Source of the DNA: Actinomycetes bacterium
GTDB lineage: Bacteria; Actinomycetota; Actinomycetes; Actinomycetales; Microbacteriaceae
DNA: 64,000 nucleotides
Reading direction: 5' to 3'
NCBI GenBank assembly: GCA_023386365.1
Contig: JAEWJX010000096.1
Span: forward strand, 23,942 to 87,941
Of this stretch, positions 33,461 through 41,604 are shown piece by piece. The notes below the pieces were generated by a model. It searched no databases, was not told where the DNA came from, and saw nothing but the letters and a program-made list of their open reading frames with translations. The position numbers and the translations under genes are program-made. Numbering within the stretch: the stretch's first letter is position 1; each line of letters opens with the position of its first letter.

Positions 33461-34347
33461 TCGGTGGGCGGAGCCGGCGGCGCCCCGAGGGCGTCGAGCG
33501 CGGCCCAGAACTCCACATCGACGACGGCCGCCAGGTGGTCTTCGAGTTCGGTGAGACGCTCCACCGAGTTCACCCCCACCACGGTGGTGTGGATACGCGG
33601 CTCCCGCAGCGAGAAGTGCAGCGCCGCGGTGGCCGGTTCGACACCCCACTCGGTGCACAGGGCGCGGAACGCCTGCACGTGAGCGAGGAACTCGGGGCTC
33701 GGCTCCGAGTAGCCGTACGTCTGGCCGCGGAAGTTGTCGCCCGCGAGGATGCCGGCGCCGAACGGTGCCGCGTTGAAGACCGTCATTCCACGGTCTGTCG
33801 CGAGCTGGATGATCGTCTCGGCGGAGCGGTCCACCACGGTGTAACGGTTGTGGGTGAGCACGGCGTCGAACGCGTCGGTGCGCACGTACTCCTCCACCAG
33901 TTCGCGGGTGCCCGCCGCGATGCCGATCGCGCCGATGCGGCCCTGCTCGCGCAGCTTCAGCAGCGCATCCACCGCACCGCCGGGCGCCATCGCCTCCGCG
34001 ACCGAGATCGTGTACGGGTCGTGCAGGTGGTACAGCGGCAGCGTCTCCAGCCCCAACCGCGAGGTCGACTCCTCGAAGGAGCGCCGCATCCGGTCGCCCG
34101 AGAACGCGCCCGTCACCGGGTCCTGGTCGCCCTTCGAGAAGACGACCCGGTTGTCGGGCAAGCCGCCCAGCTCGCGGATGGCCTCTCCGAGCAGCCGCTC
34201 GCTCTCGCCGTCGGCGTAGTTGTTGGAGGTGTCGGCCTGCAGGAACTGCGACGTCAGGATCGCGGTCGCGAGGCCCCGGTCGGCGCCGGGACGCTTGCCG
34301 AGGCCGGAGGTTCCGACGGTGATGGGCTGCAGTGCGAGATCGAGCAT
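33457..34347 (-). CDS. Aldo/keto reductase (L-fucose/D-arabinose dehydrogenase-like)
   Basis: A 296-aa NAD(P)-dependent TIM-barrel oxidoreductase. It shows the N-terminal GTSGLGKRPG and DTSNNYADGESERLLGEAI blocks with catalytic Asp and Tyr, the Lys in VVFSKGD, and His in YHLHDPY. The set resembles pyridoxal 4-dehydrogenase/L-fucose dehydrogenase-type enzymes; the substrate cannot be fixed. ATG at 34347 is used, preceded at 6 nt by CATGAT; a longer frame upstream lacks family similarity. Confidence 0.88.
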   Translation of the reverse strand: MLDLALQPITVGTSGLGKRPGADRGLATAILTSQFLQADTSNNYADGESERLLGEAIRELGGLPDNRVVFSKGDQDPVTGAFSGDRMRRSFEESTSRLGLETLPLYHLHDPYTISVAEAMAPGGAVDALLKLREQGRIGAIGIAAGTRELVEEYVRTDAFDAVLTHNRYTVVDRSAETIIQLATDRGMTVFNAAPFGAGILAGDNFRGQTYGYSEPSPEFLAHVQAFRALCTEWGVEPATAALHFSLREPRIHTTVVGVNSVERLTELEDHLAAVVDVEFWAALDALGAPPAPPTD

Positions 34348-34361
34348 GCACCCATCATGCG

Positions 34362-34973
34362 CTACGAAGCCGACGCGCCCTCGGCCGCCTCCCACGATTC
34401 GGCGATCAGTTCCGCACCGAGCGGGGTCGGATGCACGCCGTCTTCCGCGATCGCGGCGGCGCCGTGGTGGGCGGCGGCGACGGTGAGGATGCGGTGCAGG
34501 GGCACGAACGCCGCCCCGAACTCGGTCGCCAACGACGCGACCGCGTCACGTTTGCCGTCGAGGTCGTCGAGCCACCCGCGCTGCTCGTCGGTGACGGGAG
34601 CCAGGAACGGCTCCACCAGGATGAGGCGGGGGGCGAACGCGGCGCGCGCCTCCTCCAGCAGCTCCCGGTACAGCGACTCGAACTCGACCGCCGACGTCTC
34701 CTGCCCCTGGTCGAAGGCGCGCCAGGTGTCGTTGATGCCCACGTAGACGGTGAGGATGCTGGGGGCGAGAGCCAGCACGTCGTCGTCCCACCGGGCGCGG
34801 AGGTCGCCGATGCGGTCGCCCCCGGTTCCCCGGTTCACGATCGTGCGGGTGTCGCCGCGGGTGGCGTAGGTGTCGGCCACGAGACGCACATACCCGGATC
34901 CGAGACCCTCCGGGTCGTCGCGTCGGCCGGCGTCGGTGATCGAGTCGCCGATGAAGAGGATGGGTCCGGTCAT
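34362..34973 (-). CDS. SGNH/GDSL-family esterase
   Basis: A 203-aa esterase. GDSITDAGRR near the N-terminus carries the nucleophile Ser, a GxND-type block is seen in VGINDTWR near residue 85, and the DGVHPTPLGAELIA block near the C-terminus supplies the Asp-His pair. The sequence resembles carbohydrate acetyl-esterases of the SGNH type. It is divergently paired with an esterase-like gene (start codons only 22 nt apart), so the two may deacetylate the same carbohydrate. ATG at 34973 chosen: TAACCT (complement of 34981-34986) is 7 nt upstream. Confidence 0.88.
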   Translation of the reverse strand: MTGPILFIGDSITDAGRRDDPEGLGSGYVRLVADTYATRGDTRTIVNRGTGGDRIGDLRARWDDDVLALAPSILTVYVGINDTWRAFDQGQETSAVEFESLYRELLEEARAAFAPRLILVEPFLAPVTDEQRGWLDDLDGKRDAVASLATEFGAAFVPLHRILTVAAAHHGAAAIAEDGVHPTPLGAELIAESWEAAEGASAS

Positions 34974-34980
34974 GCGCCCC

Positions 34981-34989
34981 AGGTTAGAT
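34981..34989. promoter_or_regulatory. Overlapping divergent -10 elements of two esterase genes
   Basis: AGGTTAGAT contains TAACCT read leftwards (34986-34981) and TTAGAT read rightwards (34984-34989), sharing three base pairs. They lie 7 and 6 nt from the two start codons (34973 and 34996). The polymerases cannot occupy both at once. Confidence 0.5.
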
Positions 34990-34995
34990 GGAGGC

Positions 34996-35658
34996 ATGGG
35001 TTCGCTGCATCTGATCGTGCTGCCGGGCGGTGGCTACCACCGGCACGCACCGCACGAAGGGGAACCGGTGGCGCAGTGGCTGCGCGGGCTGGGGCACGAG
35101 GCGAGCGTGTTCGAGTACCCGGTGCTCACCCGCCACCCCGCCGGTCTGGATGCGGTGCGCGCCGAGGTGCGCCGGGTGCGGGCGGCAGGTGCCGCGCGGG
35201 TGGGGTTGCTCGGGTTCTCCGCCGGCGGGCACGCCGCCGGGCTGGCCGCGTACGCGCCCGGCACCGACCCGGAGGAGCGGGTCGACGCCGTCGTGCTCGG
35301 CTACCCGGTGGTGTCGATGATGCTCGAGACGCACCGCGGATCGCGCGAGAACCTGCTCGGCGCCGACGCGACGTGGGATGCGCGGCGGGCGACCTCGCTC
35401 GACCAACTGGTCACCGCATCCGCGCCGCCGACGTTCGTGTGGCACACGGCCGACGACGCCGTCGTGCCGGTGCAGCACGCCTACCTTCTGGGGATGGCGC
35501 TGGCCGGCGCCGGGGTGCCGCACGAGCTGCACGTGCTCCCGTCGGGTGTGCACGGCCTGGGTCTCGCCGAGGGCGAGCCGGCCGCCGCCTGGACGGGCCT
35601 CGCGGCCCGCTGGCTGGGTCACCTCGACCGCACCCTCCCCGCTCCCCCCGCTGGTTGA
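34996..35658 (+). CDS. Alpha/beta hydrolase, acetyl-esterase-like
   Basis: A 220-aa esterase of the Aes/BD-FAE type. It has the oxyanion motif PGGGYH near residue 10, the nucleophile elbow GFSAGGH near residue 77, an acid in HTADDAVVP and His in SGVHGLG. The ATG at 34996 is preferred: it has TTAGAT at 6 nt and GGAGG close by; the frame upstream is antisense to the GDSL gene. The last residues and stop codon (PAG-stop) come from an interspersed repeat that begins inside the gene. Confidence 0.87.
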   Translation: MGSLHLIVLPGGGYHRHAPHEGEPVAQWLRGLGHEASVFEYPVLTRHPAGLDAVRAEVRRVRAAGAARVGLLGFSAGGHAAGLAAYAPGTDPEERVDAVVLGYPVVSMMLETHRGSRENLLGADATWDARRATSLDQLVTASAPPTFVWHTADDAVVPVQHAYLLGMALAGAGVPHELHVLPSGVHGLGLAEGEPAAAWTGLAARWLGHLDRTLPAPPAG

Positions 35659-35690
35659 GTAGCCACGCGCAGCGCGGCGTATCGAAACCC
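35646..35690 (+). repeat. Interspersed palindromic repeat, copy A
   Basis: A 45-bp element beginning CCCCGCTGGTTGAGTAGCC and ending GCGTATCGAAACCC, an imperfect palindrome (GGTT... / ...AACC ends with matching TA/GCCGC-type arms). The same element occurs at 52386 and 52420. Here it supplies the last codons and TGA of the esterase gene. Confidence 0.85.
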
Positions 35691-35718
35691 CGCAGCGCCG
35701 CGCGGCCGAAGGCCGCAC

Positions 35719-36828
35719 CTACCCGAGCAGCTGCTGCGCCACCGTCGCGTGCACGGATTCGGTGTCGGAGGGGTGGTAGATCCCGGCGAGCACGTCGCGC
35801 TGCAGCCGGGCGAGTTCGCTGGTGCTGCGGTAGCCGCCTCCGCCGGCGACCCGCATCGCCTGGTCGACGACATGTCGTGCCGTTTCGGTGGAGCGGTGTT
35901 TCACGCCGGTGAGTTCGCGGAACCACCGCGCCCCCCGGTCGGCTTTCTCGTCGACGTCGGCGGCGAGGGTGTCGAGCTGCGGGGCGAGCGCGTCGAGCGC
36001 GAGGGCCGCGTCGGCGAGACGCCAGCGGATGTGGGGGTCGGCCGAGTAGGGCGCTTCCCCGTTCTTGAGGCTGGTGCGGCGGTGGGCGGCCTCGACGCCG
36101 AGTTCGAGGGCGCGGTCGGCGATGCCGGCGTAGACGGCGGCGATGAGCAGAAGGAAGTTGGCGAACAGGGCGAAGATGAACGGGTCGGCGTTGGGGCCGA
36201 CGGGCAGGTGCCGCACGATGCGCTCGTCGGGCACGATGGCGTGGTCGAGTTTGGTGGTGCGCGACTGGGTGGCGCGCATGCCGAGCGTGTCCCAGTCGTC
36301 GAGGGTGGTCACGCCTGCGTCGTCGCGGGTGAGGATGCCGTGCACGAGCCGCGGGCCGTCTTCTCCGTCGTGTTTGCCGAACACGATGAGGCGGGTCCAA
36401 GCGGGGGCGAGTGAAGTGAAGATCTTCGTGCCCGTGAACGCGTAACCCGGCACGGGGGTTTCGACGCGTTCCGCGCGGGTGAGCGAGTCCCACATCACCA
36501 GGTCGTTGCCGGGCTCGCTGTTGCCGAACGCGAACAGCTCACCGGCTTCGGCATCCGCCAGCACCCACGCAAGTGAGTCGTCGCCGCGGTCGGCGAGGGT
36601 GCGGGCGATGCCCACCACCACGAGGTGCATGTTGACGGCGAGCGCCGTCGCGGGCGCGTACGCGGCGAGCAGGCGCTGGTCGTGCACCGACTCGAGGAGG
36701 CTGCGGGGGCGCAGGTAGCCGGCGGCGCGCAGTTCGGCGAGGTCGTCGTCGAAGAAGGCGTTGTCGCGGTCGTAGTCGGCGGCGCGGGAGCGGATGCGGT
36801 CGAGGAGCTCGGGGGTCAGCACGGACAC
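35719..36828 (-). CDS. Acyl-CoA dehydrogenase-family protein
   Basis: A 369-aa flavoprotein of the acyl-CoA dehydrogenase superfamily with all three domains: helical N-domain, central beta domain (VPGYAFTGTKIFTSLAP, WDTLGMRATQSRTTKLD) and C-terminal helical bundle (MRVAGGGGYRSTSELARLQRDVLAG). The usual catalytic Glu position is not obvious. The GGGGYR and DxxAG blocks also fit DszC-type FMN-dependent monooxygenases, so dehydrogenase activity is not certain. The GTG start has TAGCCT (complement of 36835-36840) at 6 nt, whose TAG is the stop codon of the preceding gene. Confidence 0.85.
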   Translation of the reverse strand: MSVLTPELLDRIRSRAADYDRDNAFFDDDLAELRAAGYLRPRSLLESVHDQRLLAAYAPATALAVNMHLVVVGIARTLADRGDDSLAWVLADAEAGELFAFGNSEPGNDLVMWDSLTRAERVETPVPGYAFTGTKIFTSLAPAWTRLIVFGKHDGEDGPRLVHGILTRDDAGVTTLDDWDTLGMRATQSRTTKLDHAIVPDERIVRHLPVGPNADPFIFALFANFLLLIAAVYAGIADRALELGVEAAHRRTSLKNGEAPYSADPHIRWRLADAALALDALAPQLDTLAADVDEKADRGARWFRELTGVKHRSTETARHVVDQAMRVAGGGGYRSTSELARLQRDVLAGIYHPSDTESVHATVAQQLLG

Positions 36829-36834
36829 CCGTCC

Positions 36835-36840
36835 AGGCTA
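36835..36840 (-). promoter_or_regulatory. -10 element containing the upstream TAG stop codon
   Basis: TAGCCT on the minus strand begins with the stop of the Gfo/Idh/MocA gene (36840-36838) and ends 6 nt before the GTG at 36828. Confidence 0.5.
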
Positions 36841-37869
36841 CGCTCCGGCCGCACCCAGCTGCCGGCGCGCGTCGTCGATGATCGCAAGCAGTTCGATGCT
36901 GGTCTCGAGCGGATGTTCGGGGGCCTCCAGCCGCCCGTCGGCGATGTGCTTCGCCACGGCGGTCGCCTGGTAGCAGAGGCCGTCGCGCCAGCGCAGCCCG
37001 GTCTCGTCTTCCCAGTGGGCGGCTCCCCCGTCGACCCGGCCGATGCGGAACCCGCCGGGCGCCACGAACGGTTCCACGTCGAGTCGCAGCCCTTCGCTGC
37101 CGACCACCATGGCGGTGATCGGCAGGTCGACGTTCATGCTGGTGAACGAGCTCGCCGAGACGGTGTCGCCCCAGCCGAGCACGACCCGCGCATCCGCATC
37201 CACGCCGGTGGGGGCGAGTTCGCCGGTGGCGTGCACGGTGTCGGGGCGGCCGAGGCAGAAGTGGGTCCACCAGAGGGTGTAGACGCCCAGGTCGAGCAGG
37301 CTGCCGCCGCCGAGGGCGGGGTCGAAGGCGCGACTGGTGGGGTCGTATTCGAACTGGCCGGCGAAGGTGGCGGCCGCGCCGACGGGGGTACCGAGCGCGC
37401 CCTCGTCGAGCAGCCGGCGGATGATGGTGGTCTGCGGCAGGAACCGCGACCACATCGCCTCCATGGCGAACACGCCCGCGGTGCGGGCGGCGAGCGCGAT
37501 CTCGGTGGCCTGGTCGGCCGACACGGCGATCGGCTTCTCGATGAGCACATGCTTGCCGGCGTCGATGGCGAGCAACGCGAGAGCCCGATGCTCGGTGTGG
37601 GGTGCGGCGATGTAGACGATGTCGACGTCGGGGTCACCGACGAGGGCGTCGTAGCTGTCGTACCAGCGGTCGGCGCCGTGGGTCTGGGCGAAGCGTTGGG
37701 CGCGTTCGGCGGATCGGGATGCGACCGCGACGACGCGCTGGTCGGTGTTCGCGTGCAGGGTGGTCACCCAGTCGTGGGCGATGGCGCCGGGAGCGAGCAC
37801 GCCCCAGCGCAGCACCGGGCCGCCGCGCAGCGGCACGTGGGTCGACTCGGGGAAGCTGGAGAAGCTCAT
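36838..37869 (-). CDS. Gfo/Idh/MocA-family oxidoreductase
   Basis: A 343-aa NAD(P)-dependent dehydrogenase of the sugar/inositol type. The Rossmann fold begins LRWGVLAPGAIAHDW; the conserved lysine is in LIEKPIAVS near residue 115; the second domain has LGGGSLLDLGVYTLWW. The family oxidises sugars, inositols or diols; the closest look is to dihydrodiol dehydrogenase-type members. The ATG has TAGCGT (complement of 37876-37881) at 6 nt: leaderless pattern. Confidence 0.9.
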   Translation of the reverse strand: MSFSSFPESTHVPLRGGPVLRWGVLAPGAIAHDWVTTLHANTDQRVVAVASRSAERAQRFAQTHGADRWYDSYDALVGDPDVDIVYIAAPHTEHRALALLAIDAGKHVLIEKPIAVSADQATEIALAARTAGVFAMEAMWSRFLPQTTIIRRLLDEGALGTPVGAAATFAGQFEYDPTSRAFDPALGGGSLLDLGVYTLWWTHFCLGRPDTVHATGELAPTGVDADARVVLGWGDTVSASSFTSMNVDLPITAMVVGSEGLRLDVEPFVAPGGFRIGRVDGGAAHWEDETGLRWRDGLCYQATAVAKHIADGRLEAPEHPLETSIELLAIIDDARRQLGAAGA

Positions 37870-37904
37870 CCCCGCACGCTATCGGGTGCCGATCCCGGTG
37901 GGCA

Positions 37905-38315
37905 TCAGGGACGCTCGGTCACCACCCCGAGACCGGCGGCCACGTCGAGCATCCTGTCGTCGTAGGTCACAAGCCGATCGACGCGCAGGAGCACCGCTGT
38001 AGCCAGGTGGATGGCGTCCAGAGTGCGCAGCAGCGGCGGCCCGATGATCTGCGAGGTGCTCACGACCTGCCGATCGAGCGGCGCCACGGCGACCCCGTCC
38101 CATACCTCATCGAGCGCGCGTGCGAACGCCTGCGACTCCACGTCGATGTCGATGCGCGACCGCAATCCGCGCGCGACCTCGATTTCGGCGAGTTGCGAGG
38201 TGACGAATTGGGCACCCTCGCCGTTCCATGCATCGAGTTGATCGCGCAGTTCCTTGGTGCGCTCCTCGTCGAGGATCCTCTTGAGCAGTGCGCTGCTGTC
38301 GAGGTAGACGATCAC
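37905..38315 (-). CDS. vapC: PIN-domain toxin (VapC-like)
   Basis: A 136-aa PIN ribonuclease. The first acidic residue is Asp6 in VYLDSSALL, Glu is in SQLAEIEVAR, and the DAIHLAT block near residue 98 gives the next Asp; YDDRML is near the C-terminus. VapC toxins cleave RNA and arrest growth. Its ATG overlaps the antitoxin stop by 4 nt (ATGA), the usual order and coupling. Confidence 0.92.
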   Translation of the reverse strand: MIVYLDSSALLKRILDEERTKELRDQLDAWNGEGAQFVTSQLAEIEVARGLRSRIDIDVESQAFARALDEVWDGVAVAPLDRQVVSTSQIIGPPLLRTLDAIHLATAVLLRVDRLVTYDDRMLDVAAGLGVVTERP

Positions 38316-38584
38316 AGGCGATCCTCGCGATCGATGAGGTCAACGGAGGTCACCCCGCCGGTCAGGCGCAACGTCGTGCGCGGTCGGGAGTAGGGCCGCT
38401 TCGGAGGGATCAGGCCCGCGCGCCGACGCTCGATCGCGGCGTCGGTCATGTCGACACGGGTGGCGATGCCGAGATACGTCGCGATGGCCTCGCGCATGAT
38501 GTCTTGCTGCGATCGCCCGGTTGCCAGAGAGAGTTCTCGCAACGCGCGCTCGATGTCACCGTCGAGTCGAAGGTTCGTGGCCAT
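38312..38584 (-). CDS. vapB: Ribbon-helix-helix antitoxin (VapB-like)
   Basis: A 90-aa antitoxin. Residues 1-45 fit a ribbon-helix-helix DNA-binding domain (MATNLRLDGDIERALRELS, then TGRSQQDIMREAI). The basic and variable C-terminal half should wrap the VapC active site. The ATG lies 6 nt after the -10 TACCAT, so the mRNA is likely leaderless and the operon is probably autorepressed through the tandem repeat overlapping that -10. Confidence 0.9.
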   Translation of the reverse strand: MATNLRLDGDIERALRELSLATGRSQQDIMREAIATYLGIATRVDMTDAAIERRRAGLIPPKRPYSRPRTTLRLTGGVTSVDLIDREDRL

Positions 38585-38591
38585 CCGGCCA

Positions 38592-38611
38592 TGGTACCAC
38601 TTGGTACCACT
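38592..38611. promoter_or_regulatory. vapBC operator: two 10-bp direct repeats
   Basis: TGGTACCACT occurs twice in tandem, without a gap. Each copy has a GGTACC palindromic core. The copy nearer the gene overlaps the -10 TACCAT (complement of 38591-38596). A 10-bp period puts both sites on one face of the helix, as for dimers of a ribbon-helix-helix protein. Confidence 0.75.
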
Positions 38612-38620
38612 CGCGTCGCC

Positions 38621-39862
38621 TCAGCCGCGCAGCTCCTCCAGCACCGCCTCCAGCTGGTCGACGGCCCAGTCGAGTTCGTCCTGCTCCACCACGATCGGCG
38701 GCGCCAGACGGATCGTCGAGCCGTGCGTGTCCTTCGCGAGCACACCGCGTTCGGCGAGCCGCACCGCCACCTCGCGGCCGGACGCCAGCTGCGGGTCGAT
38801 GTCGATGCCCGCCCACAGGCCCGCGGAACGCACCGACACCACGCCTCGCCCGATCAGCGCATCCAGGCGCCCGCGCAGGTGGTCGCCCAGGGCGGCCGCC
38901 CGACGCTGGTAGTCGCCGGTCTCCAGCAGACCCACCACGGCGAGCCCGACGGCCGCCGCCAGCGGGTTCCCGCCGAACGTCGACCCGTGCTCACCCGGAC
39001 GGATCACGCCGATCACGTTCGCGTCGCCCACCACCGCGCTCACCGGCACGATGCCGCCGCCGAGCGCCTTGCCGAGCAGGTACAGGTCGGGGATGACACC
39101 CGCGTTGTCGCACTGGAACGTGGCGCCCGTACGCCCCAGACCCGACTGGATCTCGTCGGCGATGAACAGCACATTCGCATCCCGGGTGAGGCGGCGCACC
39201 GCCGGGAGGTACTCATCTGGGGGGATGATGATGCCCGCCTCACCCTGAATGGGTTCGAGAAGTACTGCGACGGTGTCGTCGTCGATCGCCGCCTCGAGGG
39301 CTGCGATGTCGCCGTACGGCACCGAGACGAAGCCGGGGGTGTACGGGCCGAAGTCGGCACGCGCATCCGGGTCGTCGGAGAAGCTGATGATGGTGGTGGT
39401 GCGGCCGTGGAAGTTGCCGTTCGCGACGATGATCTTCGCCCGGCCCTCCTCGACACCCTTCACGCGGTAGCCCCAGGCGCGGGCGATCTTGATGCCCGAC
39501 TCGACGGCCTCCGCCCCCGTGTTCATGGGGAGCACCATCTCCTTGCCGGCGAGCTTCGCCAGGCCTTCCAGGAATGGGCCGAGGCGGTCGTTGTGGAACG
39601 CACGGCTGGTGAGGGTGAGGCGGTCGAGTTGCGCCTTCGCCGCATCCACGAGGATCGGATGGCCGTGCCCGAAGTTGAGCGCCGAGTACGCGGCCAGGCA
39701 GTCCAGGTAGCGTTTGCCGTCGACGTCCGTCACCCAGGCGCCGAACGCGTGCGCGACGACGATCGGCAGCGGGTGGTAGTTGTGTGCACCGAACTCTTCG
39801 GCCTGCTCCAGGTAGCGGGCGGTCTCGCCGGTGACGGCGGGGCTGATGGCCTGCTCGCTCAT
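38621..39862 (-). CDS. rocD: Ornithine aminotransferase
   Basis: A 413-aa class III PLP aminotransferase converting ornithine and 2-oxoglutarate to glutamate-5-semialdehyde (P5C) and glutamate. The PLP-contacting FIADEIQSGLGRTG and the Schiff-base lysine in LLGKALGGG are clear; the LDCLAAYSALNFGHGHP block near residue 58 is typical for RocD. The start at 39862 overlaps the ddaH stop by 4 nt (ATGA). Its product P5C is the substrate of PutA, encoded 3 kb away. Confidence 0.94.
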   Translation of the reverse strand: MSEQAISPAVTGETARYLEQAEEFGAHNYHPLPIVVAHAFGAWVTDVDGKRYLDCLAAYSALNFGHGHPILVDAAKAQLDRLTLTSRAFHNDRLGPFLEGLAKLAGKEMVLPMNTGAEAVESGIKIARAWGYRVKGVEEGRAKIIVANGNFHGRTTTIISFSDDPDARADFGPYTPGFVSVPYGDIAALEAAIDDDTVAVLLEPIQGEAGIIIPPDEYLPAVRRLTRDANVLFIADEIQSGLGRTGATFQCDNAGVIPDLYLLGKALGGGIVPVSAVVGDANVIGVIRPGEHGSTFGGNPLAAAVGLAVVGLLETGDYQRRAAALGDHLRGRLDALIGRGVVSVRSAGLWAGIDIDPQLASGREVAVRLAERGVLAKDTHGSTIRLAPPIVVEQDELDWAVDQLEAVLEELRG

Positions 39863-40704
39863 CGCAACTCCAGCGTGCAGCACTTCACGCCACCGCCGCC
39901 GAGCAGCAGCTCCGACAGGTCGACGCCGTGCGGCACGAAGCCGCGCTCACGCAGCTGCCGCTCGAAGTCGGTGGCGCGGGAGGCGATGACGACGTTGCGG
40001 CCGTCGCTGAAGCTGTTGAGGCCGAGCACGGCGGCATCTTCGTCGTTGACGTGGATGGCCTCCGGGAAGCGCGACTCGAGGATGTCGAGGCTGGCGGCGT
40101 CGAACGCCTTCGGCAGGTAGGCGACGGATGCGGGCCCGCCGGTGGAGTCGAGCACGGCGAAGGCGGTGTCGAGGTGGTAGAAGCTCGGGTCGATGAGCTT
40201 GAGCGTCACCACTTCGCGGTCGTAGATGCGACGCAGTTCGTCGTGGCTGGCGGCGTCGGAGCGGAAGCCGGTGCCGGCGAAGATGGTGTCGCCGACGAGC
40301 AGGAAGTCGCCTTCGCCTTCGTTGGTGGAGACGGGTTCGCGCACCTCGTAGCCGTTGGCGCGGAACCAGTCCATGTAAGCGGGACCTTCGGGTCCGCGCT
40401 CCGGGTACTGGAAGCGGGCGCCGTAGGCGATGCCGTCGAGCACGAATCCGCCGTTGGCCGCGTAGACCATGTCGGGCAGGCCTTCGACGGGGTCGATGAG
40501 GTGCACCTCGTAGCCGAGTTCGAGGTAGAGGTCGTAGAGGGTCTGCCACTGGGCGACGGCGTTGCCGGTGTCGGTGGGGTCTTCGGGGTGCATCCAGGGG
40601 TTGATGCGGTAGCTGACGGTGAAGTGCTCGGGGCGGCACATGAGAACCGTGCGGCGCGTGGCGCGACGCTCGGCCGTGGTCGGAGCGGGCTCGATCAAGG
40701 TCAT
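39859..40704 (-). CDS. ddaH: Dimethylarginine dimethylaminohydrolase / arginine deiminase-like
   Basis: A 281-aa guanidino-modifying enzyme of the DDAH/amidinotransferase superfamily. Catalytic features are Glu/Asp in NEGEGDFLLVG, His in SFYHLDTAF and a C-terminal Cys in GGGVKCCTL. These enzymes convert methylarginines (or arginine/ornithine-type substrates) to citrulline plus amine. The operon with rocD and the divergent Lrp/AsnC gene points to arginine or ornithine catabolism. ATG at 40704: GACACT at 6 nt; an upstream in-frame start lacks support. Confidence 0.88.
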   Translation of the reverse strand: MTLIEPAPTTAERRATRRTVLMCRPEHFTVSYRINPWMHPEDPTDTGNAVAQWQTLYDLYLELGYEVHLIDPVEGLPDMVYAANGGFVLDGIAYGARFQYPERGPEGPAYMDWFRANGYEVREPVSTNEGEGDFLLVGDTIFAGTGFRSDAASHDELRRIYDREVVTLKLIDPSFYHLDTAFAVLDSTGGPASVAYLPKAFDAASLDILESRFPEAIHVNDEDAAVLGLNSFSDGRNVVIASRATDFERQLRERGFVPHGVDLSELLLGGGGVKCCTLELR

Positions 40705-40795
40705 GGGGCCAGTGTCGCACGCACACATCGTGAGGTTTCAGGCGTCTACTGCACGTTCCCTGCGTCGATTGGGGTGTGAACGCAAATAACCTGCG

Positions 40796-40801
40796 TATAC
40801 T
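40796..40801 (+). promoter_or_regulatory. AsnC-type regulator -10 element within CGCA/TGCG repeats
   Basis: TATACT ends 6 nt before the GTG start. It is flanked by alternating half-sites CGCA-N7-TGCG-N6-CGCA (40781-40805), a possible binding site of the regulator itself in the divergent ddaH intergenic region. Confidence 0.6.
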
Positions 40802-40807
40802 CGCACG

Positions 40808-41245
40808 GTGGACAACATCGACTACGGCATCCTCGACCTGCTCCGCCAGAACTCCCGCGCCGGCTACGGCGACATCGGCGACCGGGTGGGCCTCTCCGCA
40901 TCCGCCGTGAAGCGGCGCGTCGACCGACTCGTGGCCGACGGAGTGATCCGGGCGTTCACCATCCAGGTCGACCCCGCCGTCGACGGCATGGCAACCGAAG
41001 CCTACGTCGAACTGTTCTGCCGCGGCACCGTCGCCCCCGACGAACTCAAGCGCATCCTGTCGCAGGTGCCGGAAGTGGTCGACGCCTCCACCGTCACCGG
41101 CGACGCCGATGCGATCGTGCACATCCGGTCGCGCGACATCCCCAGCCTCGAGGAGGCGCTCGAGCGGGTGCGCATCGCGCCGAGCGTCGACCACACCCGC
41201 AGCGCCATCGTGCTCAGCCACCTCATCCATCGCAGCTACGACTGA
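40808..41245 (+). CDS. Lrp/AsnC-family regulator
   Basis: A 145-aa feast/famine regulator. The N-terminal winged helix-turn-helix (IDYGILDLLRQNSRAGYGDIG, then SASAVKRRVDRL) is followed by an effector-binding RAM domain (about residues 65-140). It is divergent from ddaH-rocD and probably controls them in response to arginine or ornithine. Leaderless pattern at the start. Confidence 0.92.
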   Translation: MDNIDYGILDLLRQNSRAGYGDIGDRVGLSASAVKRRVDRLVADGVIRAFTIQVDPAVDGMATEAYVELFCRGTVAPDELKRILSQVPEVVDASTVTGDADAIVHIRSRDIPSLEEALERVRIAPSVDHTRSAIVLSHLIHRSYD

Positions 41246-41604
41246 TGCGCGACCTCACGATCGACCCGGCATCCACCACCCCGCCGTTCGAGCAGGTGCG
41301 GGTTCAGCTGCTCGAACGGATGCAGCGGGGGGAACTGCCTGCCGGGTCGCGTCTGCCGACGGTGCGGCAGCTGGCCACCGACCTGGGCGTCGCGCCCGGC
41401 ACCGTCGCCCGCGCCTACAAGGAGCTCGAAGCGGCCGGTGCGATCGAGACCCACGGCCGCGCCGGCACCCTGGTGGCCTGGTCGCCGGATGCGGGCGAGC
41501 GTCGCATCCAAGAACTCGCCGCCCACCTCGCGGCCACGGCCCGCGAGAACGCGGTCCCCCCGGAGCGCGTGCGCGAGATCCTCGAGGCGGCCCTGGCGGG
41601 CTAG
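41245..41604 (+). CDS. Short GntR-family regulator (YtrA-like)
   Basis: A 119-aa GntR protein. The winged helix (TPPFEQVRVQLLERMQRGEL then LPTVRQLATDLGVAPGTVARAYKEL) occupies residues 10-75. A short helical C-terminal part of 40 residues replaces a normal effector domain, as in the YtrA subfamily, whose members often control ABC transporters. Overlaps the AsnC stop by one base (TGATG). Its stop overlaps the stop of the convergent gene within CTAG. Confidence 0.9.
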   Translation: MRDLTIDPASTTPPFEQVRVQLLERMQRGELPAGSRLPTVRQLATDLGVAPGTVARAYKELEAAGAIETHGRAGTLVAWSPDAGERRIQELAAHLAATARENAVPPERVREILEAALAG

